This document shows, one piece after another, positions 49,524-56,902 of a stretch of 64,000 bases of DNA (within the stretch, counting starts at the first letter, position 1; each line of letters begins with the position of its first letter). The position numbers and the translations under genes were made by a program. The DNA is from Chitinophagales bacterium (lineage in GTDB: Bacteria > Bacteroidota > Bacteroidia > Chitinophagales > Chitinophagaceae). Location of the stretch: positions 310,001 through 374,000 of the forward strand of contig JAFLBN010000001.1 of assembly GCA_017303395.1 (NCBI GenBank), given 5' to 3'. Under the pieces are notes generated by a model. It did no database searches. It saw nothing but the letters and a program-made list of their open reading frames with translations, and was not told where the DNA came from.

Positions 49524-50117
49524 TTATACCCTCTTCAACCAGCCTGTAATGCTCATGCGTGGCCTGTGCGCTATGGCTACTTCATGTTCCAGCTCACTGC
49601 TTTGAAAGAATACAGCTTTTTGCATATCCGGCAATATGGTTTCTGTCTTATCGTCCTGATATACTATCAGCGCACCACCATCTGTTTCCTGCCAGTCATC
49701 ATTCAGGTAGTTTATCAAGGAGTATTTTCTATCCTGATTGGTTTTAAACTGGTCTTTGTGCCGGTGATAATAACTACCCGTATCGTACAACGCATAGTGA
49801 AATTCATAAGCATTGATACCTGTGTAGCAAGTTCTATTCAAGTAGTCGATAAAACGCTCTACTTCTTCAAGAAATTCGAGCTCGTGAATATTATTGTTCT
49901 TTTTGTCTATCCAGCATATCTTATCGCGCCTTTTCTGCTGGTGCTGGTCTTTTATTAAATCATTGCCAATACCTGCCGGCAACATTCGGTTTTCCAGATC
50001 CAGTTGTTCTAGATTTGTTCGTAAGTTTTTCGATAGTTCTGCCGGGAGAAAAGAAGTGGATATCCCTATTTTGTTATCGATAAAACTACCGATAAACGCA
50101 TCATACTTATTATTCAT
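49524..50117 (-). CDS. 2-oxoglutarate/Fe(II)-dependent oxygenase
   Basis: A 197-aa protein of the prolyl-4-hydroxylase-like 2OG-Fe(II) family. Iron ligands are His and Asp in YYHRHKDQF and the distal His in SSELEHEVA, with the 2-oxoglutarate Arg in HRPRMSITGWL. GGALIVYQDD forms the core strand between them. The target is unknown. The frame is open to a GTG at 50201, but the ATG at 50117 (MNNKYDAFI) excludes a spurious hydrophobic stretch. Its convergent neighbour pbpC ends 82 bp away. Confidence 0.85.
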   Translation of the reverse strand: MNNKYDAFIGSFIDNKIGISTSFLPAELSKNLRTNLEQLDLENRMLPAGIGNDLIKDQHQQKRRDKICWIDKKNNNIHELEFLEEVERFIDYLNRTCYTGINAYEFHYALYDTGSYYHRHKDQFKTNQDRKYSLINYLNDDWQETDGGALIVYQDDKTETILPDMQKAVFFQSSELEHEVAIAHRPRMSITGWLKRV

Positions 50118-50311
50118 TACCCTACAACAGCATATTAAAACTATCCAACCGAAAAGCCTGATGCTGTCGCAAGATAGGCTTATTATTGTTGTTATTGGCA
50201 CCTTATAGGTGCCAGCCCTGTGATTAACAGTGAGAATTTTGTGTTTGTAGTAGTTATACGTTAATTTTGAATATTCAATAACGATGCAGTAAATACGATA
50301 CTTTCAGCCGA

Positions 50312-50327
50312 TTTCACTAATGTGAAA
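50312..50327. promoter_or_regulatory. Perfect Crp/Fnr-like operator upstream of the regulator gene
   Basis: TTTCAC, four bases, GTGAAA: a perfect dyad resembling CRP-type half-sites (GTGA...TCAC in inverted order) about 77 bp before the regulator's ATG at 50404. It is a candidate autoregulatory site. Confidence 0.5.
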
Positions 50328-50403
50328 ACATACCACTGACAAGGCACAAACAAACCATCAGTGACAAATGTAAGAGAGGGCTAAACGCAATAACACAAAA
50401 ACA

Positions 50404-50982
50404 ATGGAAAACATACTATTTGACTTTATGTCAAAATACGTTTCACTGACAGAAGAGGAAAAGAATATAATACTATCATTTGACATATTTCACTCTGTTA
50501 AGAAAGGAACAATTTTACTCAAAGAAGGACAAAAATCTAAAAGTAGTTACTTTGTTCTGAAAGGTTGTATTCGTACATATTATGTTTCAGACAATGAAGA
50601 AAAAACTACTGCCTTCTACACAGAAATGGAAGCATTGACCCCACCTTGTGTTATAACGCAAACTCCATCCGAATACTATGTCAGTTGTATTGAAGACACA
50701 TTACTTACGATTTCAAACTCGGATATGGAAGCAGAAGTAAACGATAAATTTCCAAAGTTTGAAACCTTGTGCCGAAAACTATCTGAAGAGAATTTGGCCA
50801 AGCAACAAATAAACTTTGACGAGTTTAAGACGTCTTCGCCTGAACAACGATACTTAAACTTACTGGAGAAAAGGCCCGACCTTATTCAACGTGTTCCGCA
50901 GTATCAGTTGGCAAGCTATCTGGGCATCAAACCCGAATCATTAAGCCGAGTAAGAGCAAGGATTACAGAGAAAAATAAATAG
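50404..50982 (+). CDS. Crp/Fnr-family transcriptional regulator
   Basis: A 192-aa cytoplasmic regulator. The cyclic-nucleotide-binding-like beta-roll spans about 20-115 (KKGTILLKEGQKSKSSYFVL); the residues that bind cAMP in CRP are not conserved (no RRSA motif). A dimerisation helix follows, then a winged helix with recognition region YQLASYLGIKPESLSRVRARI. In Bacteroidota such short Crp-like proteins often sense other signals. It probably controls the downstream duplicated genes: both share a dyad-bearing element just upstream of their promoters. Confidence 0.88.
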   Translation: MENILFDFMSKYVSLTEEEKNIILSFDIFHSVKKGTILLKEGQKSKSSYFVLKGCIRTYYVSDNEEKTTAFYTEMEALTPPCVITQTPSEYYVSCIEDTLLTISNSDMEAEVNDKFPKFETLCRKLSEENLAKQQINFDEFKTSSPEQRYLNLLEKRPDLIQRVPQYQLASYLGIKPESLSRVRARITEKNK

Positions 50983-50986
50983 CAAG

Positions 50987-51009
50987 GTTCATTTCTTAAC
51001 TTAAGTGAA
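50987..51009 (+). repeat. Duplicated upstream element, copy 1
   Basis: A 23-base block (start GTTCATTTCTTAAC, end TTAAGTGAA) identical at 51752-51774. It holds a CTTAA-C-TTAAG dyad with outer TTCA/TGAA arms and lies directly upstream of the -33 element of the first duplicated gene. A candidate site for the Crp/Fnr regulator. Confidence 0.7.
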
Positions 51010-51013
51010 CGAG

Positions 51014-51040
51014 TTGTAGCACGCCTCCCATATACTTTTG
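51014..51040 (+). promoter_or_regulatory. Promoter of the first duplicated gene
   Basis: TTG at 51014-51016, 16 bases, TACTTTTG at 51033-51040 (exact -7). Spacing is the same as in the second copy. Confidence 0.6.
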
Positions 51041-51069
51041 CATATCATTCAAAAACAAATAGAATTGGT

Positions 51070-51693
51070 ATGCAAAAGAAAATCGTGTTTATTAGTCTTG
51101 TCTTGTTAATGACAAGTACAGTAAACCTCAAAGCCCAACCTTCCCTAAAAGACAATTTCAAAAGATTCTACATTGGCAGCTCCTTGTATATGTTAGGGAA
51201 TTTTATCCCAAATGACAAAAACAGGCCTGAATATGTACAATTAAATTTCGGGTATAGGGTAACAACCAAAGATGTTGTTTCCGTAGAGTTTAAAAGGTCT
51301 GTTTATGCCTGGCCGATAGGTATTCCATTCGGCCCATCTTTTGACGCCCCAGGGCTAAACTACCCCGGGCGTGCCCGCATACTTGCCCCTACTATAGGCT
51401 ACCAGCGCTTTTGGTGGAAGGGAGCCTACACATCAGTATATGCATTGAATGCTTTTGAAAAATACATGGACGAAAACAAAAAGAAGATAGGAAACGGATA
51501 TACATTATACGTGAACTTCCATGTGGGTTATCAGTTTAAGTTCTTTAAGAACCGCATCTTTTTTGAGCCCGCTATCGGCTGCAGCTACTGGCCTATCAGG
51601 ACTAATGTACCGGAATCATTTAAAAAGGTTGAAGAAAAATGGAATAACTACTTTATTCAACCTGGGTTGCATTTTGGGTATAATTTCAATTAA
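51070..51693 (+). CDS. Outer-membrane-barrel-type protein, duplicate A
   Basis: A 207-aa exported protein (signal about 1-23, ending LKAQ). The mature part alternates short amphipathic strands (QLNFGYRVTTKDVVSVEFKR, GYQRFWWKGAY, FHVGYQFKFFKNRIFFEP) and ends GLHFGYNFN, a typical barrel C-terminus. I recognise no named family. It is a paralogue of the next gene, of exactly the same length. Confidence 0.7.
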   Translation: MQKKIVFISLVLLMTSTVNLKAQPSLKDNFKRFYIGSSLYMLGNFIPNDKNRPEYVQLNFGYRVTTKDVVSVEFKRSVYAWPIGIPFGPSFDAPGLNYPGRARILAPTIGYQRFWWKGAYTSVYALNAFEKYMDENKKKIGNGYTLYVNFHVGYQFKFFKNRIFFEPAIGCSYWPIRTNVPESFKKVEEKWNNYFIQPGLHFGYNFN

Positions 51694-51751
51694 TACATTA
51701 TCCATACACAGCATCAATCACGAGTACAATAAGAACAAGTATTCGGAGTAA

Positions 51752-51774
51752 GTTCATTTCTTAACTTAAGTGAA
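51752..51774 (+). repeat. Duplicated upstream element, copy 2
   Basis: Identical over 23 bases to 50987-51009, in the same position relative to the second promoter. Confidence 0.7.
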
Positions 51775-51778
51775 TAAG

Positions 51779-51805
51779 TTGTGGCATCATGTCAATCTAT
51801 TTTTG
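51779..51805 (+). promoter_or_regulatory. Promoter of the second duplicated gene
   Basis: TTG at 51779-51781, 16 bases, TATTTTTG at 51798-51805 (exact -7). The frame of the downstream gene is open through this promoter, so the ATG at 51835 is the start. Confidence 0.6.
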
Positions 51806-51834
51806 CAGCAATGTTTAAAACAAATAGAATTGAT

Positions 51835-52458
51835 ATGCAAAAGAAAATTTTCTTGCTTGGTATTGCCTTGATGATGATGTGTACGCCCCACCTGAAAGCA
51901 CAGTACTCAAAAACAGACAGCACCTATAAAAAGTGTTTTGTAGGTAGTACTTTGTTTTTATTGGGCAATTTTTCAACTACCAATCCTCCGGGATTTGCGC
52001 AGCTGAATCTGGGTTATCGCCTTACGAGAAGAGACGTTATCTCTCTGGAACTGATAACATGGAAACATGCATGGCCGCTTGGTATCAACCCGTTTTACAA
52101 TAAGTCATACGGTAAGCCTGAGGAGAAGTTTCCGGGTTATATACGCGAGTATGGTGTAGGGCTGGCTTATCAAAGATATTTTTGGAAAGGGCTATATGCA
52201 GCCGTACATGCAATGCCTATGTGGCAAACATTTAAGAATGACAACGGCGATAAAGTAGGTAGCGGCTTTATTATATTCAACACGTATAGGGTTGGTTATC
52301 ACTTTAAGCTGCTGAAGGACAGGTTTTTTATAGAACCATCAATTGGTGTTGCAGGTCGTGCTTATTACACAAAAATGCCTGCAGGATTTAAAGAAAAAGA
52401 TGACAAGTGGCCTAAATGGACACCTGAACCGGGGCTACACTTTGGGTACAATTTTTAA
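51835..52458 (+). CDS. Outer-membrane-barrel-type protein, duplicate B
   Basis: A 207-aa paralogue of the preceding gene, with a matching signal (MQKKIFLLGIALMMMCT) and aligned segments such as LNLGYRLTRRDVISLELI, AYQRYFWKGLYAAVHA, YHFKLLKDRFFIEPSIGV and the terminal PGLHFGYNF. Coding and regulatory sequence were duplicated together. DUF6326 follows after 10 bp, so those two are cotranscribed. Confidence 0.7.
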   Translation: MQKKIFLLGIALMMMCTPHLKAQYSKTDSTYKKCFVGSTLFLLGNFSTTNPPGFAQLNLGYRLTRRDVISLELITWKHAWPLGINPFYNKSYGKPEEKFPGYIREYGVGLAYQRYFWKGLYAAVHAMPMWQTFKNDNGDKVGSGFIIFNTYRVGYHFKLLKDRFFIEPSIGVAGRAYYTKMPAGFKEKDDKWPKWTPEPGLHFGYNF

Positions 52459-52468
52459 CTGATAAATT

Positions 52469-52888
52469 ATGAATACACAAAACTCATTTGAAGACATCAA
52501 AGTAAATGTGAAACTGAAACTTGCTGCACTGTGGACGAGCTTAATGTTTCTCATAATCTACATTGATTATTTCGCATTATATATGCCCGGCATGATGAAA
52601 AGCATACAGACAGGCCGAGTATTTGTATTCGATATTACGCAGGGATTTCTTGTAGGAGGGCTTACAGTAGTAACAATTCCTGCACTGATGATTTTCTTAT
52701 CTGTTGCAATGCCTGCAAAACCTAACCGCGTGGTAAACATCATTGCAGCAGCGGTGAATATCCCCCTTATATTGTTTAATCTGGCAGGAGAGGCTTGGAC
52801 ACATATGGTATTGGGCGCTGCTGTAGAAGTTGTTCTCCTTGTTTTGATTCTCCGCTATGCATGGAAATGGCCGCGCACAGGAATGTAA
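52469..52888 (+). CDS. DUF6326-like membrane protein
   Basis: A 139-aa protein with four hydrophobic helices (about 20-38, 52-72, 82-104 and 108-128). The start EDIKVNVKLKLAALWTSLMFLIIYIDYF resembles DUF6326 (quoted part: KVNVKLKLAALWTSLMF), a family of small Bacteroidota and Actinomycetota membrane proteins of unknown role. It lies 10 bp after duplicate B. Confidence 0.7.
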   Translation: MNTQNSFEDIKVNVKLKLAALWTSLMFLIIYIDYFALYMPGMMKSIQTGRVFVFDITQGFLVGGLTVVTIPALMIFLSVAMPAKPNRVVNIIAAAVNIPLILFNLAGEAWTHMVLGAAVEVVLLVLILRYAWKWPRTGM

Positions 52889-52960
52889 AAGCATCAATGA
52901 TACATTTCAAGAAGAGGTAGCATGGCTGCATATAATTTCTAAACCCATAACAGGAATCAA

Positions 52961-53878
52961 ATGAAAGCAATTATTTGTACCCGATATGGTACGCCTGATG
53001 TATTGCAACTGGCAAAAGTACCCACACCTATACCTAAAGACAATGAAATACTTGTAAGGATAATTGCAACATCTGTAAACTCAGGAGATGTAAGAGTAAG
53101 AAGCCTGGATGTAAAGGGCTTTACAAAAATAATTATGCAATTGGTGTTGGGTATTTCAAAGCCAAGGAAGCCCATTTTGGGAACCGTATTTGCAGGTGTT
53201 GTAGAAACTGTTGGTAGCAGGGTTTCTACTTTCAATGTGGGCGATAAGGTGTTTGGTATGACAGGTTTGAAATTCGGCACCTATGCAGAATACATTGCAG
53301 TCAGCCTGAAGAGCAATGTAATTGCAATGCCCGATAATGCAACATTTCAGGAAGCTGCTGCTATTGTTTTTGGCGGGCAGACAGCCATATATTTTTTGGA
53401 GAAAGCGAAGATAGTCGAAAAGGCAAATCCCAAAATCCTGATTATCGGCGCAACAGGATCTGTTGGGACATCTGCCATACAGATTGCAAGACAATACAAA
53501 GCAGACATAACCGCAGTTTGCAGTACCGAAGGAGAACAACTTGTAAGGAAACTTGGCGTTGATAAGATTGTATTGTATGACAAGCAAGACTTTACCAAAC
53601 TGACCGAAAAGTTTGACATCGTTTTTGATGCTGTAGGCAAATTCAACAAAAAGCAATGTGAACAGCTGTTGAACAAAAACGGAATATTTAAGACTGTCAG
53701 TTCTGTTTACGCCTCGGAAACCGTACAACAACTGTACTTGCTGAAAGCGCTATTTGAGAAAGGAGAACTAAAGGCAGTTATTGACAAGACTTTTCAAATG
53801 GATGAAATAGTAGCGGCACACAGATATGTAGAATCTGGAAGGAAAAAAGGTAACGTGGTACTGCAAATCAGCGAATAG
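52961..53878 (+). CDS. Zinc-independent MDR-family dehydrogenase (quinone-reductase-like)
   Basis: A 305-aa medium-chain dehydrogenase/reductase. GroES-like domain (about 1-120) without the catalytic Cys/His zinc ligands, then a Rossmann domain with the NADP motif GATGSVGTSAIQIARQY (about 150-170). The best fit is the quinone oxidoreductase/zeta-crystallin branch. Substrate unknown. It is the last chromosomal gene before the tRNA-flanked region. Confidence 0.88.
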   Translation: MKAIICTRYGTPDVLQLAKVPTPIPKDNEILVRIIATSVNSGDVRVRSLDVKGFTKIIMQLVLGISKPRKPILGTVFAGVVETVGSRVSTFNVGDKVFGMTGLKFGTYAEYIAVSLKSNVIAMPDNATFQEAAAIVFGGQTAIYFLEKAKIVEKANPKILIIGATGSVGTSAIQIARQYKADITAVCSTEGEQLVRKLGVDKIVLYDKQDFTKLTEKFDIVFDAVGKFNKKQCEQLLNKNGIFKTVSSVYASETVQQLYLLKALFEKGELKAVIDKTFQMDEIVAAHRYVESGRKKGNVVLQISE

Positions 53879-53919
53879 AAATAGAGCGGATAGTTTATTG
53901 TGATTTTGAGTGTAGTAAA

Positions 53920-53943
53920 AAGGCTTACGTTTCCGTAAGCCTT
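53920..53943. terminator. tRNA-Asn terminator hairpin, copy A
   Basis: A perfect 10-bp stem (AAGGCTTACG with its complement, loop TTTC), with T runs on both strands. It would serve both the dehydrogenase gene on + and the tRNA on -. Confidence 0.8.
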
Positions 53944-53954
53944 CTGTTTTTTCG

Positions 53955-53980
53955 CTCCCCCTTCAGGACTTGAATCTGAG
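53955..53980 (-). pseudogene. tRNA-Asn fragment: T arm and acceptor 3' strand
   Basis: On the minus strand: CTCAG, ATTCAAGT loop, CCTGA, then acceptor AGGGGGA and discriminator G. Only the last 26 bases of the tRNA are present. There is a T-loop variant relative to copy B (A for G next to TTC). Confidence 0.8.
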
Positions 53981-53985
53981 CCCAT

Positions 53986-55494
53986 TTATGATATAACTAA
54001 CTTTTTTAAATCACGTATATCAGATATTAGTTGACATTTATTAGGCATAAAGTATGCATATAACATTCCAATACCTCTTTCTGTAACGATTCCTTCTGTA
54101 ATAGAACCCGCTACTGCATTTGACAAAAAATATAATCCAATATTTTCCTCAGGTTTAGCGATAAACAACGCAGCGCCAGCAGCTAAAGTAGTTTTAGCAG
54201 CACCATTTAGCATTGTGCTATAGTTTTTTAATTCAGAAAATATATCTGCTTGCGTACCAAAGTATTTTTCAAATAAGTCTAACTTTTTCTCATCTAATAT
54301 TGGATTATCAGCAATTGCTTGAAGATAATCAGATTGTTTTTGGATTTTAAATCTATACTCTTTTATAAATTTCAAATAATCACTAAATTTTTGCTCTGGG
54401 ATGTAATTAGGAATTTCTACAACCTGCATTTTTTCCTTAATTATTTTAGTCAAAAATTTTTGTGTGATTAGGTTTTTAAACCCTGTATTGGGATTATTTC
54501 TTATTCTAACATTATTATAAACATCGTTACTCGGTAAAATAACTTCGTCAAATAACGAATCTCTATATTGCTCTTCTAATGCCGATAATGCTCTAACTGA
54601 GTTAGGAGATAAATTATAAGTACCACCCATTGAGGCAAGCATTGGAGAAGCAAGCAAGGTTTTTACTCCTCTTATTAGGCTGAATATCTTAACTAAAGTC
54701 TCATTATTAATGTCTACATGTTTGAGATAATCTTCTAATGCTACCAAATTATCTTTATTGACATCAAAATCAGCTCTGCTTTTAATGATAATAATTACCG
54801 CTAAGCAATATGCATATTGTTGAGTAAGTGTTTCTATAGCCCCATCAATATTGTTTTTTCTCATGCCGATTGCATTAAAGATTTCAATTTGCTCTACAAG
54901 GCTTAAACTCTTTAACACATCAAATTTATTTGCTCCCTTATTAATTAGCGATTCGTATGTAACTCCTTGAGATGATAAAAAGCAGTCGAAAAAACATGCT
55001 CTCCTTATTGATGATATTCTTGTAGCAGGCAGCTTGAACAACTCTATATACCACATATATTCCTCCGCGCTGTTAGCAATAAACCGGCAGTAATCTACAA
55101 ATCCATTTTTCCTTCCTGATTCAAAAGCATAAATATTTATTAGAATTTGATTTTCTGAAGCCAGTCGATATATCTGTTGCAATGAAAACCCATATTCTTC
55201 TATAAAATCGTCATTACAGCTTAATTCTGGCTTTAAGTCAATTACCAAATAAGGATTAGATAAAAATTGTTTAATTCCATGTACCTTATCTGCAAAATTT
55301 CCCCAAGAGTTTTCTATTGAAAATATATCAGTTGTACCATTATGCCCAACAATTTGCAACTGTCTTGCAAATTTTATTGGGTCTGAGATTGGCGTTTGAG
55401 AGTTCTGAATACTGTACTTGATTTGCTGACAGAGCTTTTCTTCTTTAGCTGCGAGGTCATTGATGGCTCTGGGCACTTCTACTTTAATACTCAT
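53986..55494 (-). CDS. Unrecognised 502-aa protein paired with a zeta-like kinase
   Basis: No family recognised. The N-terminal half is mixed alpha/beta (ISDPIKFARQLQIVGHNG, PYLVIDLKPELS). A hydrophobic stretch is near 228-240 (AYCLAVIIIIKS). The C-terminal 80 residues carry two Ala/Gly-rich hydrophobic segments (AAKTTLAAGAALFIA, GLYFLSNAVAGSITEG) that could insert into a membrane. It begins 16 bp after the kinase stop on the same strand, so the two form an operon. Base use is AT-rich. The stop is 5 bp from the tRNA fragment. It is too large to be a classic antitoxin; effector, sensor or adaptor are all open. Confidence 0.7.
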   Translation of the reverse strand: MSIKVEVPRAINDLAAKEEKLCQQIKYSIQNSQTPISDPIKFARQLQIVGHNGTTDIFSIENSWGNFADKVHGIKQFLSNPYLVIDLKPELSCNDDFIEEYGFSLQQIYRLASENQILINIYAFESGRKNGFVDYCRFIANSAEEYMWYIELFKLPATRISSIRRACFFDCFLSSQGVTYESLINKGANKFDVLKSLSLVEQIEIFNAIGMRKNNIDGAIETLTQQYAYCLAVIIIIKSRADFDVNKDNLVALEDYLKHVDINNETLVKIFSLIRGVKTLLASPMLASMGGTYNLSPNSVRALSALEEQYRDSLFDEVILPSNDVYNNVRIRNNPNTGFKNLITQKFLTKIIKEKMQVVEIPNYIPEQKFSDYLKFIKEYRFKIQKQSDYLQAIADNPILDEKKLDLFEKYFGTQADIFSELKNYSTMLNGAAKTTLAAGAALFIAKPEENIGLYFLSNAVAGSITEGIVTERGIGMLYAYFMPNKCQLISDIRDLKKLVIS

Positions 55495-55510
55495 ATTATT
55501 GCTTTTTTAT

Positions 55511-56083
55511 CTATACTTTGTAAAACTCATCAGCTATACATCGATAATTGTCTTGAAGCTTACCAAGCATTACATAACGTTCAATTATCATGCTATCGGG
55601 TGTATATCGATTTCTCAATTTAATACGTGCCAATGCCTCTTCAATAGAGATATCAATCCAATACATTTTTACATAATATCCAAGTTTTTTTAATCGCTTA
55701 AGTAATTCATAATTTTCTAATCTTGCAGAGCCCATATCTATAATAATATCTGCATTAATTTCAATGACATCTTCCAGAAGCTGATAAGCTAATTCACGAG
55801 CTGGCACCTCATACAATTCAAATGCTTTGATTTTGCCCGAACTCAACACTTCATCCTGGTATTCAGGTAGTGCTTCCATTATATTGTCTGGATTCAGAAT
55901 AAAAGCATTTTGAGGGAATTCACCTTGACTTAGCATTTTATTGACAAATGTAGTTTTACCTGACCCGGGTATACCCGCCATCGTATAAACTGTAGGATGA
56001 TGTGATACATTTAAGCTGTTCTTCGGAAGGAGAAGCTTTCGTATTAATTTAACACTTGATGCGCTTATTTGATTAGACTCCAT
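55511..56083 (-). CDS. Zeta-toxin-family P-loop kinase
   Basis: A 190-aa P-loop protein. Walker A is GIPGSGKTTF (37-46). NPDNIMEALPEYQ (Asp66) matches the zeta-toxin segment that positions UDP-N-acetylglucosamine. IIDMGSARLENYELL is the second nucleotide-side motif, and RIKLRNRY provides the lid arginines. Zeta toxins phosphorylate the 3'-OH of UDP-GlcNAc and poison wall synthesis; other members act on different targets. No small epsilon/PezA-type antitoxin is encoded upstream. The ATG at 56083 is preferred to a GTG at 56101. AT-rich, horizontally acquired. Confidence 0.8.
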   Translation of the reverse strand: MESNQISASSVKLIRKLLLPKNSLNVSHHPTVYTMAGIPGSGKTTFVNKMLSQGEFPQNAFILNPDNIMEALPEYQDEVLSSGKIKAFELYEVPARELAYQLLEDVIEINADIIIDMGSARLENYELLKRLKKLGYYVKMYWIDISIEEALARIKLRNRYTPDSMIIERYVMLGKLQDNYRCIADEFYKV

Positions 56084-56520
56084 AGGGGTGCTAGAATACA
56101 CTTTGAAAACTTATGGCTTGAATTTAAATTACGCATTTATTAATAAATAGCCATTTGATTTTATTGATTCATAACTGACTTCTACAAAATAGAACAGATA
56201 GCGGACAACCTTGTTTGGGAATATGCAGCATAAATGTAGACATATTGAATCACCCATCATGAATCAGCGGAATCTTGTAGTATTTAAGATGTGGAAATGA
56301 GCCTTGGAAGAAAGTTTGATATCAATGATGATTTTGTCATCTAAACAACTTGCAGTATTATATGCATTAATGTAAGTATCAATATTAATAGTTATCCTTG
56401 ACAATGTGAAGGTTGAATGTTTATCATAAAGCTAACTTGGTATCCGGCACAGAAAGAATAATACGCTTAAATAGAAAAAGGCACAGTGAGAATAATATTA
56501 CTTATTGTGATTTTACTATA
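56084..56520. other. AT-rich spacer without a recognisable gene
   Basis: About 440 bp between the kinase gene and the terminator of the T9SS cargo gene. It holds a near-consensus -7 box on the minus strand (56113-56106) and a perfect 14-bp AT palindrome (56135-56148), both suitably placed for control of the kinase operon. I see no coding frame, tRNA or repeat in it. Confidence 0.5.
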
Positions 56521-56526
56521 AAAAAT

Positions 56527-56563
56527 AGAGCATTGAGGAACATACATAGCTCTTCAATGCTCT
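56527..56563 (-). terminator. Terminator of the T9SS cargo gene
   Basis: A 10-bp stem (56527-56536 with 56554-56563), extendable past one mismatch, followed on the minus strand by ATTTTTTAT. Confidence 0.75.
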
Positions 56564-56577
56564 GATAAAAATAGTTT

Positions 56578-56902
56578 TTACTCTTTCACCACTTTCTCAG
56601 TCATCACTTCGCCATCTGCCGTGGTCAGTATCAATAGATAGTTGCCTGCGGTCAGTTGCGATGTGTGCAGTACTGTTTTGGTTTGTGTTGCTGTGGTGTG
56701 TATCACCTGCCTGCCCAGTACATCTTTTAGTTGTATCATTGTTCCTTTCGCAACACCCTCTACCGTCAGGGTAGTTTGTGTCGGGTTCGGGTAGATGCTG
56801 ATGTTATTGGCTTCAAGGTTGTTGATGCTTGCTTTTACTTTCAGTGTTATGGTGTTGCTCGTCACCTTCTGTGGTTGAGGACAAATGTAGCTGCTCGTCA
56901 CC
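56578..56902 (-). repeat. Direct repeat: 3' end of the cargo gene (copy 1 of 2)
   Basis: About 325 bp matches 60461-60785 in the same orientation with no length difference and scattered substitutions. The repeat ends exactly where the reading frames diverge (VTSSYICPQ). Recombination between the two copies would delete the 3.9 kb cargo gene or swap its tail. Confidence 0.75.

Larger units (their letters stand above)
53917..53980 (-). repeat. tRNA-Asn 3' end plus terminator, copy A (att-like)
   Basis: A 64-base block with 62 identities to 62057-62120 (differences at 53949 and 53975). It contains the terminator hairpin (53920-53943) and the T arm and acceptor 3' strand of a tRNA. Homology stops at the T stem, 5 bp before the stop codon of the 502-aa gene. 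This is the expected left junction of an element integrated in tRNA-Asn. Confidence 0.8.
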
